Below are positions 34,697 through 43,515 of a DNA stretch of 64,000 nucleotides, piece by piece. The notes below the pieces were generated by a model. It saw only the letters and a list, made by a program, of their open reading frames with translations. It was not told where the DNA came from and searched no databases. This DNA comes from Melioribacteraceae bacterium (GTDB lineage: Bacteria > Bacteroidota > Ignavibacteria > Ignavibacteriales > Melioribacteraceae): contig DAOSDY010000001.1 of the NCBI GenBank assembly GCA_035362835.1, positions 372,001 through 436,000 on the forward strand. The letters run 5' to 3'. The position numbers were made by a program, and so were the translations under genes. Every line of letters begins with the position of its first letter. Position 1 is the stretch's first letter.

Positions 34697-36157
34697 TTAA
34701 TAATACTGACCAATAGATTCAGCACTTTTCGGATCAAGACCCTCTCTCCAAAAAAGTGCACGCTTGGGATCATAGTCTGGATTAATTTTCATTTCTTTAG
34801 CATCAACTTTCTTTCGCCATGATTTCAGTTTATCCCAAAGTTCTTTCGTTTTTTCCGGCATTTGTTCCGAGAGATCATTTGTTTCGCCGATATCACTGAC
34901 AATATCGAATAACGAAACCGATTTAGTTTGATTAAAGAATGATTTTTCATACCATTCAATTAATTTGTACCGGCCTTCTCTGATAGCACCAGACGGCATA
35001 TAACCGAATCGATGGTAATGCGGATAGTGCCAGTAAATTGCATCCCTCTTGAATTCACCGGACTGATTGAGTAGCGGCAGAAAACTTACACCGTCCACAT
35101 TTTCAGGAATCGATTTAATTCCAAGAATGTCAGCGAAAGTGGGAAGAAAGTCGATACCTGTTACAGGCAGATCGCATTTGGATCCGGATTTAATTACACC
35201 GGGCCATCTAACTGCAAGAGGCACTCTGATACCGCCTTCGTACAGCATGGATTTACCGCCTCTTAAAGGATCCTGCGCCTGAAGCTTGTCGTATCCTCCA
35301 TTGTCCGAATAGAATATTACAATTGTATTGTCTCTTAATTTATAATCGTCAATTTTTTTCAGAACCCTTCCGATCTGGCTGTCCATTCTTTCAATCATTG
35401 CCGCAATTATCGGATTGTTTATTAATTTGTCCGACCCCTCTTTAGACTGGTATTTATAGATAAGATCAGGATGTTCCATGATAGGCCTGTGAGGAATGGA
35501 ATAAGCAAGATAAAGGAAGAAAGGCTGGTCACTATTGGCATCTAAAAATTTAAGAGCTTCATTAGTATTCTCAATTGCATGATGGGCATCGTTTGTGGGA
35601 TCATCTGTTGGTTCCGGTTTATCATTGGGATAGTCGACATCGAAACCCTGAGAGCCGGCATCTCCGAGTCGGCCCGGTTTATAATTCTTATCAATGTTAA
35701 GATGCCACTTTCCAACCATTGCTGTTTTATACCCCAGAGGTTTCATCATTTCCGCAATCGTTGTTTCTTCAAGGGGAAGACGTTCGACCATTTTAGGGCA
35801 TTTCAGTTTTGCCCACGGGTACTGATCGCCGGGAATATATTCGGTCAAATTCAATCTTGCGGGATATTTTCCAGTCATAATGCCGGCTCTTGAAGGTGAG
35901 CATGTAGGAGCCGGTGCATATGCCTGTGTAAAATAGATTCCTTCGTGTGCAATGGAGTCTATATTCGGAGTTTCATAAAACTTTGACCCGATATACCCAG
36001 TCTGGTTCCAGCCCATATCATCAGCTATTATGAAAACTATATTAGGCAGTGTTCCGTTCTTGGCAATAGAAGTTCTAACCATATCAGGCAGCATTGATAA
36101 ACCAACGGCACCTATTCCGATTTGTCCGAGTTTAGAAATAAATTCTCTTCTTTCCAT
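34697..36157 (-). CDS. sulfatase (S1 type), Tat-type signal, 2
   Basis: Arylsulfatase-family enzyme of 486 residues. The formylglycine motif CSPSR begins at Cys86; metal ligands Asp46 and Asp47 lie in IIADDMGW, and FYSDNGGYD plus YEGGIRVP are further family signatures. A twin-arginine leader (ERREFISKLG) suggests periplasmic location. It differs from the sulfatase at 12750 enough to be another subfamily, so the two probably remove different sulfates. A clear AGAGGAGAT precedes the ATG. It is followed 38 bases on by the split transketolase, tying desulfation to downstream sugar metabolism. Confidence 0.93.
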   Translation of the reverse strand: MERREFISKLGQIGIGAVGLSMLPDMVRTSIAKNGTLPNIVFIIADDMGWNQTGYIGSKFYETPNIDSIAHEGIYFTQAYAPAPTCSPSRAGIMTGKYPARLNLTEYIPGDQYPWAKLKCPKMVERLPLEETTIAEMMKPLGYKTAMVGKWHLNIDKNYKPGRLGDAGSQGFDVDYPNDKPEPTDDPTNDAHHAIENTNEALKFLDANSDQPFFLYLAYSIPHRPIMEHPDLIYKYQSKEGSDKLINNPIIAAMIERMDSQIGRVLKKIDDYKLRDNTIVIFYSDNGGYDKLQAQDPLRGGKSMLYEGGIRVPLAVRWPGVIKSGSKCDLPVTGIDFLPTFADILGIKSIPENVDGVSFLPLLNQSGEFKRDAIYWHYPHYHRFGYMPSGAIREGRYKLIEWYEKSFFNQTKSVSLFDIVSDIGETNDLSEQMPEKTKELWDKLKSWRKKVDAKEMKINPDYDPKRALFWREGLDPKSAESIGQYY

Positions 36158-36209
36158 ATCTCCTCTTCAAAGAATTTTGATTTATTTTTTACTTATCATA
36201 AAATTATTT

Positions 36210-37292
36210 TCAGATGGTTAATAGAGACATTAATTCATCGATCTCCTGAAAATTTTTAACTACCGGCTGAACACACAAACCTGACGCAGATAAATTCGAT
36301 TTTATCAGTCGAATATCCTCGCCGGAAAACCGGCCTTTAACAACTAATGGTATACGGGAATCCTGTATTTTTTTTAAAGCATCCATCATAATTTCCAATG
36401 AAATTACATTGGGATCTTTTGTAATCTGAAAAACCCGTATCTGATCAACTTCGAGAAATTGTTCTATTAAATGAAGTGAAGATGAATGAAGGTGAATTAA
36501 AGTATAATTTGAAATTCCTGCTAGTCTTTTATCCAGGTTCTGAAGAAACTCTTTATACATCTCCATGGAAAACAGATTGGAAGAGTCCTCCTGGATTCTA
36601 ATCGGGGGCTCAGGCGACCATAATTCATACTGTCCGATAACATATCCATCCAGAAACTTTGGAAGCTTTTGCAAATGGAGGCCGAAAAACAATTCGAGGT
36701 AATCTGTAATCTGATTTAGCAATTTGCGGACCTTTTCAGGTTCATCAATTAGAGAGATTGCGGCATTTTCCGTTCCCAAAACCGCACACAAAAGATCCGA
36801 CGGCCCCCGGATAATCGATTGTCCAACCGGGGCGCTCCCTTTAAGTGTTTTATCAAACAGATTAAAAAAATCAAAATATTTCTGAATCCAATTATTATTC
36901 ACATCAAACGGAGTGATTTCGATCTTATTAATGTCATTATCAATTTTAACAGCTGAGATAGAATCCTTTGTTGAAATAATTTTACAGCCAATGATTGCCT
37001 CCATCCAAGGAATGGAAGCAAGCGGCATGGCAGATCTTATTATATCATCACCGATTTCTTCGGTTAATTTTAAATACTTTACTTGATCTTCAATAAAATC
37101 AACTGGCGAGATATTCTCCGGTAATATTTCATTTAAACTAAGAAGAGCCTGCGCAGCTTTATTATCCTGCCAATAACTCCATGAATCCTGTCCTAACCCA
37201 ACCGTGAATCCAATCAACGGTCTTTTAACTTTTTCTAAAGACCAGAACATCAGATGTTTTTCTTTATAAATGTCATTCTGTCTGCTATTCAT
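36210..37292 (-). CDS. URO-D-superfamily protein 2
   Basis: Protein of 360 residues weakly resembling the uroporphyrinogen decarboxylase/methyltransferase TIM barrel (GQSIIRGPSDLLCAVLG, VIGQYELWSP, LIHLHSSSLH, LVVKGRF). The His-x-Cys zinc motif of MtaA-like methyltransferases is replaced by His-Leu-His, so the chemistry may differ. The ATG at 37292 is chosen; the upstream TTG at 37298 would add two residues. Such proteins recur beside sulfatases and sugar oxidoreductases in environmental bacteria, but their role there is not established to my knowledge. Confidence 0.6.
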   Translation of the reverse strand: MNSRQNDIYKEKHLMFWSLEKVKRPLIGFTVGLGQDSWSYWQDNKAAQALLSLNEILPENISPVDFIEDQVKYLKLTEEIGDDIIRSAMPLASIPWMEAIIGCKIISTKDSISAVKIDNDINKIEITPFDVNNNWIQKYFDFFNLFDKTLKGSAPVGQSIIRGPSDLLCAVLGTENAAISLIDEPEKVRKLLNQITDYLELFFGLHLQKLPKFLDGYVIGQYELWSPEPPIRIQEDSSNLFSMEMYKEFLQNLDKRLAGISNYTLIHLHSSSLHLIEQFLEVDQIRVFQITKDPNVISLEIMMDALKKIQDSRIPLVVKGRFSGEDIRLIKSNLSASGLCVQPVVKNFQEIDELMSLLTI

Positions 37293-37340
37293 ATTCAATT
37301 CAGGTTTTACATTGAACAGTTTTAATTAAGACAATCAATT

Positions 37341-38105
37341 TCAAACACAAGCGAGCATGCCGCCGTCTACATAAATAATCTGACCGTTAACGTAATCGGA
37401 AGCGCCTGAAGCAAGAAAAACGAGAGTGCCGACAAGTTCTTCCGGATCGCCCCATCTGTTTGCAGGAGTTCTAGACCTGAGCCAGGAATCAAATTTTTCA
37501 TCTTCATACAGGGACTTGGTCATATCAGTTTTGAAATACCCCGGTGCAATTCCGTTCGACTGAATATTGTATTTGCCCCAATCTGTTGCCATTCCCTTAG
37601 TTAAATTTTTCAATCCGCCTTTCGAGGCAGTATAAGGTGCGATGGTAGGCCTCGCAAGCTCGCTTTGAATAGAACAGATATTAATGATTTTACCAGCCCT
37701 TCTTTTGATCATATATTTTGCAACAGCTTTCGATACGATAAAGGCGCCTGTCAGATTAACGTCCATTATCTTCTGCCAGTCGTGAAGTTTAAAGTCCTCA
37801 AGCGGCGAGCGGATCTGAATGCCTGCATTGTTAACAAGGATTGAGATGGGCCCGATCTCTTTTTCAATAGTATTAATATGAGAAATAACTTCATCTTCAT
37901 GAGTTACATCAAACTCAGAACCGAACGCAGTAAATCCCTCTTTATGGAGATGACTTACCGTCTGATTCTGACGTGTTTTCGCCCGGTCATTAATAATCAC
38001 TTGACAGCCGGCGCGCGCTAATCCTTTTGCAAGTGTTAATCCGATTCCGCGAGCCGAGCCTGTAACGAGAGCAATTTTACCGGAGATATTAAAAAGATCA
38101 TTCAT
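37341..38105 (-). CDS. short-chain dehydrogenase, gluconate 5-dehydrogenase-like
   Basis: Classical SDR of 254 residues with TGSARGIG at the nucleotide site, VNNAG at 91-95, and the catalytic set Ser145, Tyr158, Lys162. The sequence around PANRWGDPEELVG and YVNGQIIYVDGGM is very like gluconate 5-dehydrogenases (IdnO/Ga5DH), which interconvert gluconate and 5-ketogluconate, though KduD-type enzymes are close relatives. The ATG lies 21 bases from the stop of the transketolase gene, so it is co-transcribed and probably oxidises or reduces an imported sugar acid. Confidence 0.82.
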   Translation of the reverse strand: MNDLFNISGKIALVTGSARGIGLTLAKGLARAGCQVIINDRAKTRQNQTVSHLHKEGFTAFGSEFDVTHEDEVISHINTIEKEIGPISILVNNAGIQIRSPLEDFKLHDWQKIMDVNLTGAFIVSKAVAKYMIKRRAGKIINICSIQSELARPTIAPYTASKGGLKNLTKGMATDWGKYNIQSNGIAPGYFKTDMTKSLYEDEKFDSWLRSRTPANRWGDPEELVGTLVFLASGASDYVNGQIIYVDGGMLACV

Positions 38106-38126
38106 TTCAGTATTCCTTTTTATTTT

Positions 38127-40151
38127 TCAGACCGCAATTTGTTTAACTACTGTGTTAAAGGAATCAATAATTTTTTTAAAAATTTTATCGGCGGTAAATC
38201 CGAAATGTTCAGCCATAACAGGTTCGGGTGCCGAGGCACCGTAAGTTTCCTGGGAAATAATCAGTCCGTTCTGTCCAACAAACTTCTGCCAGCCGAGACC
38301 GACACCCGCCTCGACACTTACTTTAAGATTGGCTTTACAATCGAGAATAAATTTTTTGTACTCATCATCCTGCCGGTCAAATAATTCCCAGCTGGGAACC
38401 GAAATAAGTCTAACACTGTATCCTTCAGTTTCCAGTTTCTGAGCTGCAATGAAGGAAGGATTAATTTCCGAGCCTGAAGCGAATATTTCAATATTCACAT
38501 GACTGTTATGATTTCCATATAGAAGATAAGCCCCGCGCTTAAGGCCCTCTCCCGCCAGTTCATTTGTATATTTTTTTACTGATGAATCGACAGGCTGCCT
38601 GGTAAAACACAAAGCAACCGGACCGTCATTAATCTGAAAAGCCATAGCCCAGGCTGCTTTAGATTCGTTTTCGTCGCCGGGTCTGATCATTATAAGATTG
38701 GGGATCAAGCGGAGCGACATAAGATGCTCAACCGGCTGATGAGTCGGTCCATCCTGACCAATTAAGATTGAATCGTGAGAGAAAATGTAGATAACCCTCT
38801 GCCGCATCAGGGCACTCATCCTGATAGCATTCCTCATGTAATCGGAAAAGACAAGGAAAGTACCTATCGCAGGTTGGATCATTCCGTGGAGCTGCATACC
38901 ATAAGCACATGCGGCCATACAAAACTCTCTAACGCCGAACTTCATCTGCTGACGGTTCCAGTTATCACGATTGACGATTTCATTTCCGGGAAGCCATGTA
39001 AGATCAACACTTGCAACATCAGCCGAACTTGAAATAAAATAAGGAAGCAGCTCAGCCACTTTGGCAATGATCGATTCATTATATTTTCTTGTAGGAAGAT
39101 CTGATCCGATCTCATGGTTCCAGATTAATTCTTCAAAATTCTCCGGCAGTTTTCTTTCAGAGAACACACGCCACAGTTTCGATTTTTCAGGGTCGCCGAG
39201 TATTATTCTATTATAAAGACTATTCCATTCCTCTTCATATTGAGCAAAGGTTTGTTTCAGGCTATTAAAATACTTTTTCACTTCATCAGGGATATAGAAG
39301 GGAGTATCGGACCAGCCGATCGATTTCTTAAACGCAGTCATTTCTTCCGGTCCGAGAAATCTGCCATGAGCAGCTGATGTACCCTGTCGGGATGGAGAAT
39401 GCTTACCTATAATAGTTTTTGCAATTATTAGTGTAGGTCTAATCTTTTCATCTTTAGCCAGATTAAAAACCCGTTCCATTTCTTTGAAGTCGTAGCCATC
39501 GATTGTGAAGACATTGAATCCGTAGGCTTCATAACGATCTGCGATATTTTCATTGAAGCATTCGCTTGTAGGTCCATCAAGACAAATGTCATTTGAATCA
39601 TAAATGATCACCAAATTATTAAGACCAAGATTTCCAGCAAGACTTCCGCATTCAGCACTTATTCCTTCCATCATACATCCGTCACCTGCAAGGACATATA
39701 TTTTTGAAGAAAACAATTCATTCCCGAACCGGGCAGCCAATAATTTTTGAGCAATCGCCATTCCGGTTGCAGCTCCAATACCCTGTCCAAGCGGACCGGT
39801 AGTTGTTTCTACTCCAGCAGTTACACCATATTCAGGGTGACCGGGTGTTTTGGAATTAAGCAGGCGAAAATTCTTTATGTCATTGAGACTAAGTTGATAA
39901 CCGGATAAATGAAGGAGCGCATATTGAAGCATGGAACCGTGACCGGCAGAGAGAATAAACCGGTCTCTTCCCACCCAGGACGGATTAACCGGATTATGTT
40001 TCATCACTTTTGCAAAGAGATACGATCCGAGTTCAGCAATGCCAAGCGGCAGTCCGGGATGACCGGACTGCTGCTTTTCAATTGCGTCGGCAGAAAGAGC
40101 TCGTACTGTATGTGCTACCTTCTGAAGAATTCTTATTTCACCAATATCCAT
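38127..40151 (-). CDS. tkt: transketolase (full length)
   Basis: Full-length thiamine diphosphate enzyme of 674 residues with all three domains. The N-terminal part carries QQSGHPGLPLG, FILSAGHGSM and the GDGCMMEG...N diphosphate motif; the middle part GVREFCMAACAYG contains the cofactor-activating glutamate; GQDGPTHQP is the substrate loop. The cytoplasmic reaction moves ketol units between sugar phosphates. It may be the housekeeping enzyme recruited to this operon, or the second enzyme in a route that also uses the split pair 4 kb away. Confidence 0.96.
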   Translation of the reverse strand: MDIGEIRILQKVAHTVRALSADAIEKQQSGHPGLPLGIAELGSYLFAKVMKHNPVNPSWVGRDRFILSAGHGSMLQYALLHLSGYQLSLNDIKNFRLLNSKTPGHPEYGVTAGVETTTGPLGQGIGAATGMAIAQKLLAARFGNELFSSKIYVLAGDGCMMEGISAECGSLAGNLGLNNLVIIYDSNDICLDGPTSECFNENIADRYEAYGFNVFTIDGYDFKEMERVFNLAKDEKIRPTLIIAKTIIGKHSPSRQGTSAAHGRFLGPEEMTAFKKSIGWSDTPFYIPDEVKKYFNSLKQTFAQYEEEWNSLYNRIILGDPEKSKLWRVFSERKLPENFEELIWNHEIGSDLPTRKYNESIIAKVAELLPYFISSSADVASVDLTWLPGNEIVNRDNWNRQQMKFGVREFCMAACAYGMQLHGMIQPAIGTFLVFSDYMRNAIRMSALMRQRVIYIFSHDSILIGQDGPTHQPVEHLMSLRLIPNLIMIRPGDENESKAAWAMAFQINDGPVALCFTRQPVDSSVKKYTNELAGEGLKRGAYLLYGNHNSHVNIEIFASGSEINPSFIAAQKLETEGYSVRLISVPSWELFDRQDDEYKKFILDCKANLKVSVEAGVGLGWQKFVGQNGLIISQETYGASAPEPVMAEHFGFTADKIFKKIIDSFNTVVKQIAV

Positions 40152-40201
40152 AAATTTTCTCGAATTAAAATTTTTCAGTATTTACCACCAAAAATTTTCA
40201 G

Positions 40202-41791
40202 TTATAAATCTTTATTCAGCATAACATTTTTACGGGTATAATTAAGCGCCTCGGTACTATTTTTGCCCATAAATATGCTTAAACCGTAACCAAGTATGAC
40301 CGTAATAAAGAATGACAGCGCTGCCGGCCAAAGAACTCCAACAGATAATGCATCAATGTGAAGATTTTTTGCAAACACCATTAAGGAACCCATAATGAAT
40401 CCAACCAATCCTCCAATTAATACGCCGGGTGCTGTTGCGCGCTTTGTAAACATTCCAAGAATAAACACACCGAATAGCGGGCCGGTAAACATGTTTATTA
40501 GTTTCTGCGAATATGTAAAGATATCACCTAGCAATCCTACAAAGAATGCGAAGAATGTAATTGCAATGCCGATAAAGATTGTTGATATTCTGGAAATCCT
40601 CAAGCGGCGTGCTTTCTCTGCATCCGAGTCCTCTCCGATTTCGAGGTTATGCTGTTTTAGTTTATAGCGTGCATAGAAATCATTAAGTATTGCTGTAGTG
40701 ATAGAATTAATTCCGCCATCAAGACTTGAAAGTGAAGCAGCATAAATTGCGGCAACCATAATTCCGGTAACTCCAACCGGCATTACGTTAGCAATGAAAT
40801 ACGGGAAATAATTATCGATCGGCATACCTTCCGGGAACTGAAGATGTTTTGCAACAGCATATAATCCGGCTCCAATAGAAGTAACCAGAGCGATATATAA
40901 TAAATAGGCGCCTGCGTTAGCATAAAATCCTTTTTGACTTTCCTTAAGCGACTTTGCAGTTATATATCTTTGAACCATCGCCTGATCGACACAATAGTTA
41001 CCCATTTTCTGAACAGTATAAGTAACAATTAATGATATTACCGTGAAGTCGGTGATTAGGTACAAATGAATTTTACCAAAGAAACCCGCATCTTCAAATC
41101 CAGGCATTGTGCCGGTCATTTTAGTTTTTCCACCTTCAACAAGTGTATTCCAAACTTCGGTAAATCCGCCCGGTACTGCTTGAAAAACTAAAAATATTGC
41201 CAAGAACAATCCGATAAACATTACAAACGAGTGAATAACATCGCCCCACATAACAGCTTTTACACCACCAAGCGCTGTCTTAACTGTAGCGATAAATCCC
41301 ATTACAATTATAGAAGGAGCCATCGGAATTCTACCATCGGATACAACATTTAGCACTAATGATGGGACATAAATTACCGCTGCCATCCAAGTAATTCTCC
41401 AGATAATAAAGATAATACTTGCAAGCGCTCGGACTTTGTCATTGAATCTTTTTTCAAGATACTCGTAGGCTGTATATACTTTCAGTTTATGATAGAAAGG
41501 CATGAATACATATACGACAAGCGGGAAAGAAAGCGGAATCGACATTGCCATCCACGCCAGAATTAATCCTCCCTTAAACGCTCCGGCAGGATAGGACATA
41601 TATCCAACAGCACTTGTAAGAGTTGCCATAAGGGAGAGACCAACCGGAAGCCAGCTCATGCTTCTGTTAGCCATTAAAAAATCTTTGGCAGATTTTTGCT
41701 GGCGGGAGAAATAAATTCCCACTCCTATTATGCCAAAGACATATACAAGCGCAATAATCATATCCGTAGTTGTAAAACCAACATTTTGCAT
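40202..41791 (-). CDS. sodium:solute symporter (SSS family) 2
   Basis: Inner-membrane transporter of 529 residues with many hydrophobic helices and SSS features (FLMANRSMSWLPVGLSL, TSAVGYMSYPAG, ASLSSLDGGINS). Its RBS is the best in the cluster (AGGAGG before the ATG). It differs clearly from the symporter at 30292, so the two probably carry different sugars. It lies between the beta-helix gene and transketolase, pairing uptake with cytoplasmic metabolism. Confidence 0.93.
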   Translation of the reverse strand: MQNVGFTTTDMIIALVYVFGIIGVGIYFSRQQKSAKDFLMANRSMSWLPVGLSLMATLTSAVGYMSYPAGAFKGGLILAWMAMSIPLSFPLVVYVFMPFYHKLKVYTAYEYLEKRFNDKVRALASIIFIIWRITWMAAVIYVPSLVLNVVSDGRIPMAPSIIVMGFIATVKTALGGVKAVMWGDVIHSFVMFIGLFLAIFLVFQAVPGGFTEVWNTLVEGGKTKMTGTMPGFEDAGFFGKIHLYLITDFTVISLIVTYTVQKMGNYCVDQAMVQRYITAKSLKESQKGFYANAGAYLLYIALVTSIGAGLYAVAKHLQFPEGMPIDNYFPYFIANVMPVGVTGIMVAAIYAASLSSLDGGINSITTAILNDFYARYKLKQHNLEIGEDSDAEKARRLRISRISTIFIGIAITFFAFFVGLLGDIFTYSQKLINMFTGPLFGVFILGMFTKRATAPGVLIGGLVGFIMGSLMVFAKNLHIDALSVGVLWPAALSFFITVILGYGLSIFMGKNSTEALNYTRKNVMLNKDL

Positions 41792-41819
41792 TAACGCCTC
41801 CTGAGTTTTTATGATTAAA

Positions 41820-43484
41820 CTATTTCTTAGCCGATCTTATTTTATAGTCTGATAGAATTATTCCGGTTTTCAGCGGATTTCTCAGTTCAACATTACCGTT
41901 CATGAAAATTTTATTCCCCTCAATCTTTGATATCACACTCCAGAAATCACCGCTGTTGAACACTCTTCCAGTTAAATCTTTTCTACCCGTATCTGTCCGG
42001 ATAGTTACAACAGTCTGATAAGATTCAGGGTTGTATTGATAATTATCTATTTCTATTTTGATCTCATTATTTTCAAATTCAACCGGATTGTAGCTATTAT
42101 TACTTCCGTCAACTTTTTCATTAAGATTATTTCTTCTAAAATTGATCTTTTCCCCTTCCTTCAGTTCAATCGAAATTTTGTTTTCATTATCGAGGATTAT
42201 ATTATTTTCAATAAGAGAAGGGACAAAATAGCTGAAGACATTGCTGTAGCGCAGACTTACATTGCCCTTATTGTGCATGATAATATTATTGACTAATTCC
42301 ATATAAGAATCGACCGATTGAACACCGCCGCCGGTTTGATTGTGGACAATAATATTATCTTTGACAGTTGCTCTACTCTCTTTAGACAAACGAACTCCGC
42401 CCGCACCTTTTCCAACAGTCCAGTTGCCGGCGATAAAATTGTGCGTAATCAAAGCATGACCGGTATGGTTAGTATAAATCCCTCCTCCGTCGTCATCGGA
42501 GATATTACCTACAATCCAATTACCCTTAATTAACGGATACGAGAAGTTTTCGGTGTAGATTCCTCCCGCATCGCTTCTCCCTCTTGCCTGATTACAGATG
42601 ATCAAATTGTTTTCGATTACAGGCCTCGATTCATAAGCGCATGAAATGGCACCGCCATTGCTGCTTCGTGTCCGGCCCCAATCATTAACGCCGGAAGTGT
42701 TATTTATGAAAATATTATTCGCAACGAGCGGCTGCCATCCGCCTTCCATTCTATTACTTAAAATTTTAGTAGGAGGCGCAGCATCATTTCTCAACCATCC
42801 ATAAAATGCTATTCCGCCTCCATTGCCGATAGATGTTTCGTTACTATAGAAAATATTATTACGAATAACAGGGACCGAATTGTACAAGCAGGCAATTCCT
42901 CCGCCGTGATTTCCGTTCTGATGGATCCGGCTATAATTAAAATTATCGGGTTCCATTACATAATTATTTTCTATTATGCAGTTGCTTATAACAGGTGATG
43001 TGTCGTCACAGAGTATGCCGCCCCCGTGCGATTTGGAGAGTCCATTTCTTATTGTAAATCCATCAATACAGGAATTGTCGGCGCCCATTACAACGCGCCG
43101 CATTTTCTGTCCGTCAAGAAGAGTTTTATTTGCTTTAATTTCTCTGTTCCATGATCCTGATTGAAATCCTCCGTAAAGGTCAACAAAAGGTTTCATAACA
43201 ATAGTGAACCCTGAATAACTTCCGGATGCGACAAGAATTGCGAACCGGTTTTCTGCTGATGCACCAACGACTTTTTCGAGCGCGTAGATAACAGATGCCA
43301 ATGGTTTATCTATTGATCCGGTTCCATCTTTATCAGAACCCTTCACGCAATCCACATAATAAATCTCTTTATACTTTGAAAAATCAATCTGTTCCGTTGC
43401 GGGGCCAATCTTCGAGATCTCTTTTATATTTTGAGCAAAAAGATTTGATAAGATTAATAGTGTAAATAATATTATTCTTTTCAT
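41820..43484 (-). CDS. secreted parallel beta-helix protein 2
   Basis: Secreted protein of 554 residues with a signal peptide (about 1-18, ending LFAQ) and an N-terminal block YYVDCVKGSDKDGTGS matching DUF1565-type beta-helix proteins. The middle shows repeated coils such as NCIIENNYV, NNIFYSNET, NNLIICNQA and GNWIVGNIS. It parallels the 570-residue protein at 10964-12676 in the first 180 residues and the coil pattern, but lacks the DIGAYEY cap. No catalytic residues could be assigned; glycan lyase, hydrolase or binding roles are possible. Confidence 0.72.
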   Translation of the reverse strand: MKRIILFTLLILSNLFAQNIKEISKIGPATEQIDFSKYKEIYYVDCVKGSDKDGTGSIDKPLASVIYALEKVVGASAENRFAILVASGSYSGFTIVMKPFVDLYGGFQSGSWNREIKANKTLLDGQKMRRVVMGADNSCIDGFTIRNGLSKSHGGGILCDDTSPVISNCIIENNYVMEPDNFNYSRIHQNGNHGGGIACLYNSVPVIRNNIFYSNETSIGNGGGIAFYGWLRNDAAPPTKILSNRMEGGWQPLVANNIFINNTSGVNDWGRTRSSNGGAISCAYESRPVIENNLIICNQARGRSDAGGIYTENFSYPLIKGNWIVGNISDDDGGGIYTNHTGHALITHNFIAGNWTVGKGAGGVRLSKESRATVKDNIIVHNQTGGGVQSVDSYMELVNNIIMHNKGNVSLRYSNVFSYFVPSLIENNIILDNENKISIELKEGEKINFRRNNLNEKVDGSNNSYNPVEFENNEIKIEIDNYQYNPESYQTVVTIRTDTGRKDLTGRVFNSGDFWSVISKIEGNKIFMNGNVELRNPLKTGIILSDYKIRSAKK

Positions 43485-43515
43485 AAACAGAAATTCCTTC
43501 CGGGTACAAACCGGA

